Below the pieces are notes generated by a model. The model worked only from the letters and a program-made list of their open reading frames with translations, was not told the DNA's origin and made no database searches. From Desulfovibrio sp. UBA2564 (GTDB taxonomy: Bacteria > Desulfobacterota > Desulfovibrionia > Desulfovibrionales > Desulfovibrionaceae), in assembly GCA_002340305.1 (NCBI GenBank), contig DDLU01000223.1, forward strand, positions 1 to 7,915: a stretch of DNA of 7,915 nt, given 5' to 3'. Shown one piece after another: positions 1 through 7,218 of the stretch. The stretch's first letter is position 1. Each line of letters opens with the position of its first letter. Both the position numbers and the translations under genes were made by a program.

Positions 1-2175
1 CCGCTTGTTGATGGTCAGGGTAACTTCGGTTCCATTGACGGTGATGCCGCAGCGGCAATGCGTTACACCGAAGCAAGGATGTCCAAACTCAGTTCAGAGT
101 TTCTGGCCGACCTTGAAAAAAAGACTGTCGATTTCCGCGACAACTACGATAACTCTTTGCAGGAACCCTCTGTCCTGCCCACCAAGGTTCCCAACCTGCT
201 GCTGAACGGTACTTCCGGTATTGCGGTCGGTATGGCAACCAACATTCCTCCTCACAACCTCGGTGAGCTGATTAACGGTACCGTGCACCTGCTCGACAAC
301 CCCGAGTGCGCCATCGAAGATCTCATGGGCCACATCAAAGGTCCTGACTTCCCCACCGGTGCTCTCTGCTTTGGCGGTAAGGGTCTCCGTGAAGCTTACC
401 TGACAGGACGCGGTTCAATCAAAATCCGCGGTGTTGTGAATGTTGAGGAGAAAAAGAACGGTCGCCAGTCCATCATCATCACTGAAATTCCCTATGCACT
501 TAATAAATCCAGCATGGTTGAAAAGATCGCCCAGCTGGTAGGTGAAGGTAAGATTGAAGGTGTATCCGACCTGCGTGATGAATCCGACCGTAAAGGTATC
601 CGTGTTGTTGTTGACCTGAAGAAAGGCGCAATCGCAGATATTATTATCAACTCCCTTTACAAGTTCACCCAGCTGGAGCAGAGCTTCGGTATCAACATGA
701 TGGCTGTTAACGCCAACCGCCCGCAGCTCATGAACCTGAAGCAGATTCTGGCTGCGTTCCTTGAGCATCGCCGCGAAGTCATCATCCGCCGTACCCGTTT
801 CGATCTGGATAAATGCGAAAAACGCGCTCACATCCTCGAAGGTCTGCGTATCGCGCTGGATAACATCGATGAAGTTGTAAAAATCATTCGCGCTTCCAAA
901 AACGGTGATGAAGCACGCATCGGTTTGATTGAACGTTTTGAACTTTCCAAGGTTCAGGCTCAGGCAATTCTCGATATGAGATTGCAGCGTCTGACCAACC
1001 TTGAACACGAGAAGCTGCTTGAAGAATACGCTGAGATTCTCAAGAAGATCGAATACTTCAAGTCCATTCTGGAAAATGATGAAATCCTCAAGGGTGTTAT
1101 CCGTGACGAATTGGTTGAGATCAAAGACAGCTACGCTACCGAGCGTAAGACTGTCCTCATGGACCACAACCCCGACGATATCGATATCGAAGACCTGATC
1201 CCCGATGACGATGCGGTTATCACTCTTTCCAGACGTGGTTACATCAAGCGTACCCCGCTTTCCAATTACCAGAAGCAGAAACGCGGCGGTAAAGGTATTG
1301 CCGGTGTTCAGACCAAGGATGGAGACTTTATCCATACCTTCCTGACCACCTCCAACCACCAGTACCTGCTGCTGTTTACTTCCAAGGGTAAGATGTTCAA
1401 AATCAAGGTTCATCAGGTTCCCGAAGCAAGCCGTATTGCCCGTGGTGCGCATATCGCAAACCTGCTGCCTCTTGAGAAGGATGAGACTATTGCGACCGCA
1501 ATGACCATGCGTGAGTTCGAAGAGGAATGCTTCTTCCTGTTCGTAACCAAGAACGGCATGATCAAACGTTCTTCCATCGCCCTGTACCGTAACTGCCGCC
1601 AGTCAGGTATTCGTGCAGTAGCCCTGAAAGACGGTGATGAACTGATTACCGTTAAGGAAGTCAGTGCTGATTCTGAAGCTGTACTGGTTACCAGAAACGG
1701 TACCTCCATCCGCTTCAGCTGTCAGGATGCAAGAGCCATGGGCCGTGTAGCCAGCGGTGTTAAGGGTATTGCCCTGCGCCCCGGTGACGAGGTTGTTTCC
1801 GGTGTTGTGACCGGTGATGAAGAGCGTGTTCAGTTACTGACCATCTCCGAAGGCGGTTACGGTAAACGTACCGACATCGAACAGCATCGTATCCAGACCC
1901 GTGGCGGTAAGGGTATTATCAGCATGAGGGTGACTACCAAGACAGGTAAGGTACTCGGTTCCATCATGGTTTCCCCGGAAGATGAAGTTGTCCTGCTGAC
2001 CTCCGGTAACAAGATTATCCGTATGGGCGTAAAAGACGTATCCCTGGTTGGACGTGCAACTCAGGGTGTACGCCTTGTGCGTATGGACGACGGTGATCAT
2101 GCTGTCGGTTTTGACCTTGTTCAGGATGCTGCTGAAGAACCAACTTCCGAACCTGAAGGCGAAGAATCCGCATAA
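1..2175 (+). CDS. gyrA: DNA gyrase subunit A (5'-partial)
   Basis: GyrA is the DNA-cleaving and rejoining subunit of the A2B2 gyrase that introduces negative supercoils in the cytoplasm. The frame is open from base 1, so the ATG at 58 is internal. The first codons read LVDGQGNFGSIDGD, followed by AAAMRYTEAR, whose Tyr (codon 22 of the window, bases 64-66) matches the catalytic Tyr122 of E. coli. About 100 N-terminal residues, including the usual quinolone-resistance positions 83 and 87, therefore lie outside the window. The conserved block NGTSGIAVGMATNIPPHNL is intact. The canonical GyrA box is at 1276-1296 (QKRGGKG), followed by repeated RGGKGI-type blades of the C-terminal DNA-wrapping pinwheel. 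The protein ends in an acidic tail rich in Glu (EEPTSEPEGEESA). The 724 visible codons fit an expected total of about 825. ParC is a less likely alternative because the GyrA box is complete. The stop overlaps the next start. Confidence 0.98.
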   Translation, partial: PLVDGQGNFGSIDGDAAAAMRYTEARMSKLSSEFLADLEKKTVDFRDNYDNSLQEPSVLPTKVPNLLLNGTSGIAVGMATNIPPHNLGELINGTVHLLDNPECAIEDLMGHIKGPDFPTGALCFGGKGLREAYLTGRGSIKIRGVVNVEEKKNGRQSIIITEIPYALNKSSMVEKIAQLVGEGKIEGVSDLRDESDRKGIRVVVDLKKGAIADIIINSLYKFTQLEQSFGINMMAVNANRPQLMNLKQILAAFLEHRREVIIRRTRFDLDKCEKRAHILEGLRIALDNIDEVVKIIRASKNGDEARIGLIERFELSKVQAQAILDMRLQRLTNLEHEKLLEEYAEILKKIEYFKSILENDEILKGVIRDELVEIKDSYATERKTVLMDHNPDDIDIEDLIPDDDAVITLSRRGYIKRTPLSNYQKQKRGGKGIAGVQTKDGDFIHTFLTTSNHQYLLLFTSKGKMFKIKVHQVPEASRIARGAHIANLLPLEKDETIATAMTMREFEEECFFLFVTKNGMIKRSSIALYRNCRQSGIRAVALKDGDELITVKEVSADSEAVLVTRNGTSIRFSCQDARAMGRVASGVKGIALRPGDEVVSGVVTGDEERVQLLTISEGGYGKRTDIEQHRIQTRGGKGIISMRVTTKTGKVLGSIMVSPEDEVVLLTSGNKIIRMGVKDVSLVGRATQGVRLVRMDDGDHAVGFDLVQDAAEEPTSEPEGEESA

Positions 2176-2963
2176 TGAAGAGATTCTTGATTGTAATAAT
2201 CGCATCCCTGCTGCTTATGGCGCAGGGGTGCGATAAACCGGATGATAATAGATCTGAAGTTATCGATAAGGCTCGTTCTAATTTTATCAGTAGTTTCTAT
2301 AGTGATTCCGAAAAAGGTTTCGAAAGATACCTGCAAGATAATCCTCAGGGCGAGTACCGTCTTGAGGCTTGGAACTATCTGGTCAAGATCGCTGCCGAGG
2401 TTCGCCATGACAGTGACCGGGGTGCAGCAATCCTTGAAGCCATGTATCTTGAATTCGGACATAAGCCGGAAGAGGCTTCCACTTTGAAGCGCCAGTTGGC
2501 TGAAATGTACATCCGTACCGGACAGTATAAAGCTGCTGTTGAAGCACTTGAAAAAAGCCTTGAATATGCTGGGCAGTCGCAGGAAAGATTGGATGAGAGC
2601 CGGACTATGCTGGCTGAGAGTTTCCGCAAGCTTCGCAACTATGATCTCGCCATCTATACCTACAATGACATAGCCAAAAGTACTGATAACAACGTAATCA
2701 AGGCCCGTGCATTGTTTGAAATGGCGCACACATTAACTCTGATTCAGGCATGGGAAAGGGCGGAATCGGAGCTTGAAAAATTATTGAAAATGGACGGAGT
2801 CCCGGAAGATATCCATGCTGAAGCAGCATTCATGCTCGCTGATATCTATGAAGACCGTCATGAATACAAGCGTGCCGCTGAGCTTTTGGAACAGATCGCC
2901 GACACCTATCCCAACCCTTACGCTGTCAGATATAAGCTTGATTATTTAGAGAAAAGATTTTGA
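2175..2963 (+). CDS. TPR-containing lipoprotein
   Basis: This gene encodes 262 residues. The N-terminus (MKR, a hydrophobic stretch at residues 4-16, then AQGC with Cys19) is a type II signal peptide. Asp20 at position +2 would, under the enterobacterial rule, keep the lipoprotein in the inner membrane facing the periplasm. The rest is helical with at least four tetratricopeptide-like units, near residues 105-132 (AEMYIRTGQYKAAVEALEKS), 143-169, 176-206 and 214-246 (LADIYEDRHEYKRAAELLEQ). TPRs make protein-protein contacts, so an assembly or scaffold role is likely, but no partner or enzyme activity can be read from the sequence. It resembles BamD-type lipoproteins only in general plan. The ATG overlaps the gyrA stop by one base (TAATG) with no strong Shine-Dalgarno, which suggests translational coupling. 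No clear terminator follows. Confidence 0.9.
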   Translation: MKRFLIVIIASLLLMAQGCDKPDDNRSEVIDKARSNFISSFYSDSEKGFERYLQDNPQGEYRLEAWNYLVKIAAEVRHDSDRGAAILEAMYLEFGHKPEEASTLKRQLAEMYIRTGQYKAAVEALEKSLEYAGQSQERLDESRTMLAESFRKLRNYDLAIYTYNDIAKSTDNNVIKARALFEMAHTLTLIQAWERAESELEKLLKMDGVPEDIHAEAAFMLADIYEDRHEYKRAAELLEQIADTYPNPYAVRYKLDYLEKRF

Positions 2964-2985
2964 AGAAAGCGAGTTTTGGACATTT

Positions 2986-3281
2986 ATGAGTGATATTATT
3001 CCTGCCCCCAGTTCAAGTATCGATATTTTTAATTCAGCAGATGGAAGCGTGCGTGTTGAAGTACGTTTTGGATCAGAGACAGTTTGGGTAAGTCAAAAAA
3101 AAAGGCCGATCTTTTTGGTGTGACTGTTTCTAATATCAATAAGTACATTAAGAATGTTTTTGATGAAGATGAATTGATCCCAGAATCAGTTATTGAGAAA
3201 TACTCAATAACTGCAAGTAGTGTTGAAAAAGATTTTGCAAGTTTAGTCCAAAAAGTGGAGTGCTCCAAAAGAGATATTTAG
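2986..3281 (+). pseudogene. RhuM-family protein fragment, frameshifted
   Basis: Two overlapping pieces together resemble the N-terminus of the RhuM (virulence protein RhuM / Bro-N-like) family. The first frame starts at ATG 2986 and reads SIDIFNSADGSVRVEVRF then ETVWVSQKK before stopping at 3121-3123. The family pattern continues one frame over as KKKADLFGVTVSNINKYIKN, then VFDEDELIPESVIEKY, stopping at 3279-3281. The switch falls in a run of nine A (3095-3103). Ten A would join the frames exactly as VSQKKKADLFG, matching the usual VWLTQxQxAELFG pattern. Similarity ends near ITAS, where family members continue for more than 200 residues, so the gene is also truncated. RhuM genes often lie in genomic islands. 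The fragment starts 22 bases after the TPR gene. A sequencing error could explain the missing A but not the truncation. Confidence 0.7.
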
Positions 3282-3305
3282 TAAATATTTATAGGTTTTT
3301 ATCTT

Positions 3306-3345
3306 GAAAAAACTCCCTGTTATCTACGCCAATAGCTGACAGGGG
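3306..3345 (-). terminator. Rho-independent terminator (minus strand)
   Basis: Bases 3315-3320 (CCCTGT) pair with 3339-3344 (ACAGGG), with a few A-T pairs possible inside. On the minus strand the hairpin is followed by AG and then six T (3312-3307). It would end transcripts from the 367-residue gene and the remnant at 3358-3480. No T-run follows on the plus strand, so it is not a terminator for the gyrA operon. Confidence 0.6.
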
Positions 3346-3357
3346 ATCAAGAAAGTT

Positions 3358-3480
3358 CTAAATCACAATTCCCAAATTCTTCGCAATAAATTCCTCAAAA
3401 ACAGAGACCACTTCCGAGCGTTTTCCCGGCTGAAATATGAGATTGATATAAACTTTTTTTTGATTATTCTTCGAAATCAT
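3358..3480 (-). pseudogene. Remnant resembling LysR-type regulator C-terminus
   Basis: This is a 40-codon minus-strand frame from ATG 3480 to TAG 3358-3360, too short for routine gene calling. It contains KKVYINLIFQPGKRSEVV, then SVFEEFIAKNLGIVI. This resembles the closing strand and helix of LysR-type effector-binding domains (pattern: hydrophobic strand, R, S, V, then F-x-x-F-[IL]). Two in-frame TGA codons lie about five codons upstream of the ATG, so no N-terminal portion is connected. The frame overlaps the last 17 bases of the 367-residue gene. The likeliest reading is a leftover 3' end of a gene replaced by the unknown gene upstream. A functional micro-ORF is possible but has no visible ribosome-binding site. 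The family link rests on pattern memory only. Confidence 0.4.
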
Positions 3481-4567
3481 AAACTGTGTAGCTGCTCATC
3501 AATTCGAGCATGATATAGGTACTTAAATCTTCCCGGATGCAGGTGGCGGCATCGATGATCATTTTGAGCTTGGTATCGAAATCTGCAAGGTCTGACTTTT
3601 TCCGTTCCTTGATGATTTTTAGAGCATAATTTGGGGGCATTTGGGATGAACTTATCGATAATCCTTTTATGAAAAAGTTGTTGTCAGAGTTCCGTATTAG
3701 TTTTTCGATGCCTCGTATATTTAACTCTTCATGAATAAGCTTCAGCTTGTATAAACTCATGGCAATATCTTCAGCCGGGAGTTCTTCTTTGACTGCCGGG
3801 ATGAGCAAGAGTGGGCCATTCTTTAGCAAAAGGCCCTGCATTTTATCATCGTCTGGAAAGTGTGCAGCAAGTCTTGCGGCGAAGTCCCGGTCGTTTTTCT
3901 TATCCAAAAGTTCCAGCAGAAATTCTTCTATTAAGTCTAAACGCTTTGCATACGCAGCATAGGCTTCTGAATGTAGCTGCGTAGCCTTATCAAAGAAAAT
4001 ATTCTTCTTAAGATCATCAATAGAATGGGCAAAAACATTGGTGCTGAATTCGTCATCCAGTCTTTCGAGGACAATATTTTCGGCCTGTGCCCGTTTACCG
4101 TAAAGGGATTTGATGTTCTTTGCAGCAAGGTTCCACCATGAAATCAAATCGTGGATGTCGTTCTGGTAAAAATTGAAGCGGGGCAGGTTATCTGAAAAAA
4201 TTGTCAGATCATCTATGTTATTCAAAAACGATTCATCAAAGTTAATTGCCGGGACTTGAATCTTGCCATTCTCTTTTAGATTTTGAACACGATCCATCAA
4301 ATCTTCACAGGTCTTTTCGAATCTTGAAAATGGAATTTTAAGCTCTCCTTTTTCAAGCTTATCGATAATTATTTTTATTTTAAATAACCTGATTCTATTG
4401 AAATTTGAGAGTACCTTTTCACGTGTTTCATCTGAGAGAAGAATAATTATTTTCGCTGCTGCGGCATTACTGACTTCACTGTTAAATATTTCCTGCAAGC
4501 AGAAGTCAGGGAGCAGACCAAGAGAGTCCAGCTTGTATTGTTCGTTAAGAGAAGTGATTTCAGACAT
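3464..4567 (-). CDS. Uncharacterised 367-residue protein
   Basis: I do not recognise this protein. ATG 4567 is preceded by AGGA (4579-4576) with an eight-base spacer, which supports the start. The product looks soluble, with no signal peptide or membrane segment. It is predicted mostly helical and is rich in charged and Ile/Leu residues, for example FKIKIIIDKLEKGELKIP near residues 62-80 and an acidic helical stretch EFLLELLDKKNDRDFAARLA in the middle. The N-terminal segment (AAAAKIIILLSDETREKVLS, near residues 36-55) vaguely recalls repeat helices of FliG-like proteins, but this is too weak for a call. It looks more AT-rich than gyrA and glnA and sits among gene fragments, which hints at acquired DNA. 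It reads convergently towards the gyrA operon and is separated from glnA by a terminator. Confidence 0.85.
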   Translation of the reverse strand: MSEITSLNEQYKLDSLGLLPDFCLQEIFNSEVSNAAAAKIIILLSDETREKVLSNFNRIRLFKIKIIIDKLEKGELKIPFSRFEKTCEDLMDRVQNLKENGKIQVPAINFDESFLNNIDDLTIFSDNLPRFNFYQNDIHDLISWWNLAAKNIKSLYGKRAQAENIVLERLDDEFSTNVFAHSIDDLKKNIFFDKATQLHSEAYAAYAKRLDLIEEFLLELLDKKNDRDFAARLAAHFPDDDKMQGLLLKNGPLLLIPAVKEELPAEDIAMSLYKLKLIHEELNIRGIEKLIRNSDNNFFIKGLSISSSQMPPNYALKIIKERKKSDLADFDTKLKMIIDAATCIREDLSTYIMLELMSSYTVYDFEE

Positions 4568-4611
4568 GGGAATTTTCCTGACAAGGCCGCGAAGCGTATT
4601 AGATATTTTTT

Positions 4612-4650
4612 GAAAAAATTAAGCCCGATCCTAATGGACCGGGCTTAATT
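4612..4650 (-). terminator. glnA terminator
   Basis: The hairpin arms are AATTAAGCCCG (4617-4627) and CGGGCTTAATT (4640-4650), with an A-C mismatch and three more pairs inside around a TAAT loop. On the minus strand the GC-rich stem is followed by AATTTTTTC. It lies 10 bases past the glnA stop and separates glnA from the 367-residue gene. Confidence 0.88.
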
Positions 4651-4659
4651 CGCCAGTAA

Positions 4660-6003
4660 TTAAAGCACAGGTAGGTAGGTGGCTATTTCGTACTCGGTGA
4701 TCTGAGTGCGGTATCTATCCCATTCTTTGATTTTATTCCTGTAGAGATTGGTGTGAATGTGTTCCCCAAGGCATTCCTTGACAACTTCACTGTTTTTCAT
4801 AGCTACAGCTGCTTCGTAAAGGTTGCCGGGAAGGGCGGTAATGCCGTGTTCGGCAAGGGTAGGGCCGTCCATGGCGAAGATGTTTTCTTCGATGGGTGCG
4901 GGAAGCTCGTAAGCTTCGTCGATTCCCTTGAGGCCCGCCTGCAGCATTACTGCAAAGCATAGGTAAGGGTTGGCAGCCGGATCAGGACAACGCAATTCCA
5001 TTCTAGTGGCATTTTCCTTGCCGGGTTTATACATGGGCACTCTGACCAGTGTGGAACGGTTCTTACGGGCCCAAGATACGTAGACTGGTGCTTCGTATCC
5101 CGGAACCAGACGTTTATAGGAGTTTACCCACTGGTTGGTAACGCAGGTCATTTCCGGTGCATGTTTAAGGATACCGGCAATGTAGCTCTTACCTTCAGGG
5201 CTGAGATGATATTCATCATTTGCATCGAAGAATACGTTGCGGCCGTTTTTAAACAGAGACTGGTGTACGTGCATGCCGGAGCCGTTTTCACCGAAAATAG
5301 GCTTAGGCATGAAGGTGGCGTAAATGCCATGTTTGCGGGCCACTTCCTTAACAATAACGCGGTAGGTCATAGCGGTGTCAGCCATGCGCATACCTTCCGC
5401 ATAACGCAGGTCGATTTCATGTTGGCTGGGTGCTACTTCGTGATGGCTGTATTCTACATCGTAGCCCATCTGTTCAAGGGAAAAGATGATATCGCGTCGG
5501 ACATCGTTACCGAGATCCAGCGGAGGAGCGTCAAAGTAACCGCCGCGGTCAATTATTTTGGTGCCTTTTTCATCCTGAAAGAGGAAGAATTCCAGCTCGG
5601 GTCCTACGTAGTAGGTGTAACCGCGTTCAGCAGCCTTATCGAGAGTTTTTTTGAGCACCCAGCGGCTGTCGCCTTCGTAAGGAGTACTATCAGGGTTCTG
5701 GATGTCGCAGAACATGCGCGCTACAGGACGGTCTGTGGGCCGCCATGAGCAAAGTTGGAAAGTTGTGGGATCGGGAATGGCGATCATGTCGGATTCTTCG
5801 ATACGGGTGAATCCGAGAATGGAAGATCCGTCAAAACCCATTCCTTCCTCAAAAGAAGCTTCGAGTTCCTTTGGGGTAATCTGGAAACTTTTGAGTGTTC
5901 CGAGAATGTCCACAAACCAGAACTGTACGAAACTGATATTATAATCGCGTACAGCTTTCAGAACATCGTCAGCGTTTTTGCAGTTAAAAATTGGCGCGGT
6001 CAC
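4660..6003 (-). CDS. glnA: Type I-alpha glutamine synthetase
   Basis: The enzyme makes glutamine from glutamate, ammonia and ATP, the entry step of ammonia assimilation, as a cytoplasmic dodecamer. The chosen start is GTG 6003, with AAGGAGG (6018-6012) eight bases upstream, giving 447 residues. Family blocks are present in order: MGFDGSSI (55-62), GPELEFF with metal ligands Glu136/Glu138, SHHEVAPSQHEID (187-199), GSGMHVH (242-248), and NSYKRLVPGYEAP with flap residue Glu305. The length and the ending (EWDRYRTQITEYEIATYL) match the GSI-alpha class of Bacillus rather than the roughly 470-residue beta class, and the adenylylated-tyrosine loop seems absent. Arg67 in GFTRIEESDM corresponds to the feedback-inhibition arginine (Arg62) of B. 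subtilis, so direct feedback control is inferred. The MerR-like gene lies 190 bases upstream on the same strand. Confidence 0.97.
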   Translation of the reverse strand: MTAPIFNCKNADDVLKAVRDYNISFVQFWFVDILGTLKSFQITPKELEASFEEGMGFDGSSILGFTRIEESDMIAIPDPTTFQLCSWRPTDRPVARMFCDIQNPDSTPYEGDSRWVLKKTLDKAAERGYTYYVGPELEFFLFQDEKGTKIIDRGGYFDAPPLDLGNDVRRDIIFSLEQMGYDVEYSHHEVAPSQHEIDLRYAEGMRMADTAMTYRVIVKEVARKHGIYATFMPKPIFGENGSGMHVHQSLFKNGRNVFFDANDEYHLSPEGKSYIAGILKHAPEMTCVTNQWVNSYKRLVPGYEAPVYVSWARKNRSTLVRVPMYKPGKENATRMELRCPDPAANPYLCFAVMLQAGLKGIDEAYELPAPIEENIFAMDGPTLAEHGITALPGNLYEAAVAMKNSEVVKECLGEHIHTNLYRNKIKEWDRYRTQITEYEIATYLPVL

Positions 6004-6010
6004 TGTAGTT

Positions 6011-6018
6011 TCCTCCTT
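6011..6018 (-). promoter_or_regulatory. Ribosome binding site fixing the glnA GTG start
   Basis: On the minus strand, AAGGAGGA stands eight bases before GTG 6003. The frame is open upstream to an ATG at 6132, but that ATG has no such site and would add an atypical 43-residue extension, so the GTG is preferred. Confidence 0.85.
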
Positions 6019-6094
6019 GAAAAAGAAGTTTAAATAACAGCCCTTGATAAGCAGGGAGTTTATATTTTTACTGCTTAAAGGGTAATTTATTGAT

Positions 6095-6109
6095 ATTATT
6101 GGCAATAAT
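6095..6109. repeat. 15-bp palindrome upstream of glnA
   Basis: ATTATTG-G-CAATAAT has perfect seven-base arms around one central base. Its left part, TATTATTGG (6094-6102), recurs at 7250-7258 in front of the MerR-like gene. It may be a dimeric regulator site or simply AT-rich symmetry. Confidence 0.5.
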
Positions 6110-6131
6110 TGTGAAGGATTATTGAATATCA

Positions 6132-6151
6132 AGCTGATAATAGCTGATTAT
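6132..6151. repeat. Tandem 10-bp repeat AGCTGATWAT
   Basis: AGCTGATAAT (6132-6141) is followed directly by AGCTGATTAT (6142-6151), differing at one base. The spacing is close to one helical turn, within the glnA upstream region, and overlaps the candidate promoter elements. Confidence 0.5.
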
Positions 6152-6193
6152 GGATTCTTTATGCAAACTCTATCCGCATAAAAAATTCCAAAA

Positions 6194-7144
6194 TTAGATT
6201 GAATCAATCAAATCCCGTACTTCCTTGAAGAAGGAAAGAATTTCTGAATGGGTGCATGACTCAGAGTTGATGTCCAACCTATTGAAAAAAGATACAATAT
6301 TACCTTTAGGGGTCTTGGTCATGCTGAAATGCAGTTCGTAGAGCGGACCATCAGGAGATTTAATAGCAAGCACCCAGTCCACACCCTGCTTATGCCATAC
6401 TTTAGATGCTCCTAATTCTTTACGGTTGCTGACCAGATAGACCAGTTCCTGCAAAGTAAAAGGATGGCCTGGTTTACCGGGCAGGCCGAGGAATTCCCCG
6501 CTTTCTGAATTGATAACAACCGGGAGTTCCATGAATTCAGCTTCTGGCTCAATGGCAGAGGTGTCTGCATCAAGTGCATAGGATTCTTCCTGACCGTTAT
6601 CTTTTTTGATGGTTACTACTTTTTTAGCAGTAATTCTTTCTGGCTGTTGCAAGCCTCTGGAACTGGCTAGAATATTTTTGATTTCCTGAAGAAGTTCAGT
6701 GGTACCTGAAGGTTCGGCAGATTGTGCCTGAACAAGTTCTTTCAGAGATTTTTCCATACGGGCAAGGCGTTGCTCCGCTTTAGCCTGAGCTGTTACCAGT
6801 GCCGCAAGTCCGTTCATCATCTGGGTAGTGGTTTTAGCCAGTTTTTCAAAATCATCACTATTTACCTGAGTATTTTTTTTCTTTTCCGATAATTGACGAT
6901 CTTCTTTAACTGACTCAAATTCTGTTAAAAGTTTGTCTCGAATTTGCTTTACCGATAGGTTTTTATTGAAAAGGTCGCAGATGCGCAGACAAAGTTTGTC
7001 CGCACCTTTTCTAAAACGCAGCGGTTTGCCATGCCCGACAATGAAAAAGAATTCGGGAAATTTTTTGCGGTAACTTTTGATGGTAGTAACGGATACTCCG
7101 GTGACATTGGAAAGGTCCCGGTGGGTGAAAGTCTCGGTACTCAT
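6194..7144 (-). CDS. MerR-like regulator with coiled coil, beside glnA
   Basis: The product has 316 residues. The start at 7144 is preferred over the ATG at 7153 because CAGGA (7157-7153) lies eight bases before it. Residues 6-30 (FTHRDLSNVTGVSVTTIKSY and following) form a MerR-type helix-turn-helix. A wing-like segment follows (GHGKPLRFRKGADKLCLRI) and then NLSVKQIRDKL, as in MerR winged helices. Residues about 97-160 are a probable coiled coil (LAALVTAQAKAEQRLARMEK). Residues about 205-316 form a separate domain I do not recognise (FTLQELVYLVSNRKELGASK, then VWHKQGVDWVLAIK), perhaps for ligand or protein sensing. There are no Cys clusters for metal binding. Adjacency to glnA on the same strand suggests control of nitrogen assimilation, by analogy with GlnR, though GlnR itself is much shorter. 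DNA-binding is well supported; the target is inferred. Confidence 0.85.
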   Translation of the reverse strand: MSTETFTHRDLSNVTGVSVTTIKSYRKKFPEFFFIVGHGKPLRFRKGADKLCLRICDLFNKNLSVKQIRDKLLTEFESVKEDRQLSEKKKNTQVNSDDFEKLAKTTTQMMNGLAALVTAQAKAEQRLARMEKSLKELVQAQSAEPSGTTELLQEIKNILASSRGLQQPERITAKKVVTIKKDNGQEESYALDADTSAIEPEAEFMELPVVINSESGEFLGLPGKPGHPFTLQELVYLVSNRKELGASKVWHKQGVDWVLAIKSPDGPLYELHFSMTKTPKGNIVSFFNRLDINSESCTHSEILSFFKEVRDLIDSI

Positions 7145-7218
7145 GTTGGGCATCCTGTCTGTTTTTATTACTCCGTGCCGGTAGAAAAAGAGTAATATTG
7201 TTTATTGATTTTAAAAAA

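Larger units (their letters stand above)
6056..6173 (-). promoter_or_regulatory. glnA promoter/operator region
   Basis: Two sigma70-like candidates read on the minus strand. One is TTGCAT (6166-6161), 18 bases, TATTAT (6142-6137). The other is TTGATA (6132-6127), 16 bases, AATTAT (6110-6105). An AAACTCTAT motif (6165-6173, plus strand) overlaps the first -35, and its relative ATAAACTC occurs on the minus strand at 6063-6056. The region also holds a 15-base palindrome (6095-6109) and a tandem 10-base repeat (6132-6151). No convincing sigma54 site was found. The exact transcription start cannot be decided by eye. Confidence 0.35.

Noticed and set aside
415..1452. Long minus-strand reading frame of 345 codons opposite gyrA
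   Set aside because: It lies fully inside the conserved gyrA coding sequence, and its translation shows no family features; it is an antisense shadow.
5161..5748. 195-codon plus-strand frame opposite glnA
   Set aside because: It is antisense to highly conserved glutamine synthetase motifs, so it is a codon-bias shadow.
6004..6132. N-terminal extension of glutamine synthetase to ATG 6132
   Set aside because: The GTG at 6003 has a near-perfect ribosome binding site and gives the normal family N-terminus; the extension is atypical and overlaps candidate promoter elements.
6176..6189. GG-N10-GC spacing on the minus strand, as in sigma54 promoters
   Set aside because: Only the GG and GC match; the rest of TGGCAC and TTGC is poor, and it is about 170 bases from the glnA start.
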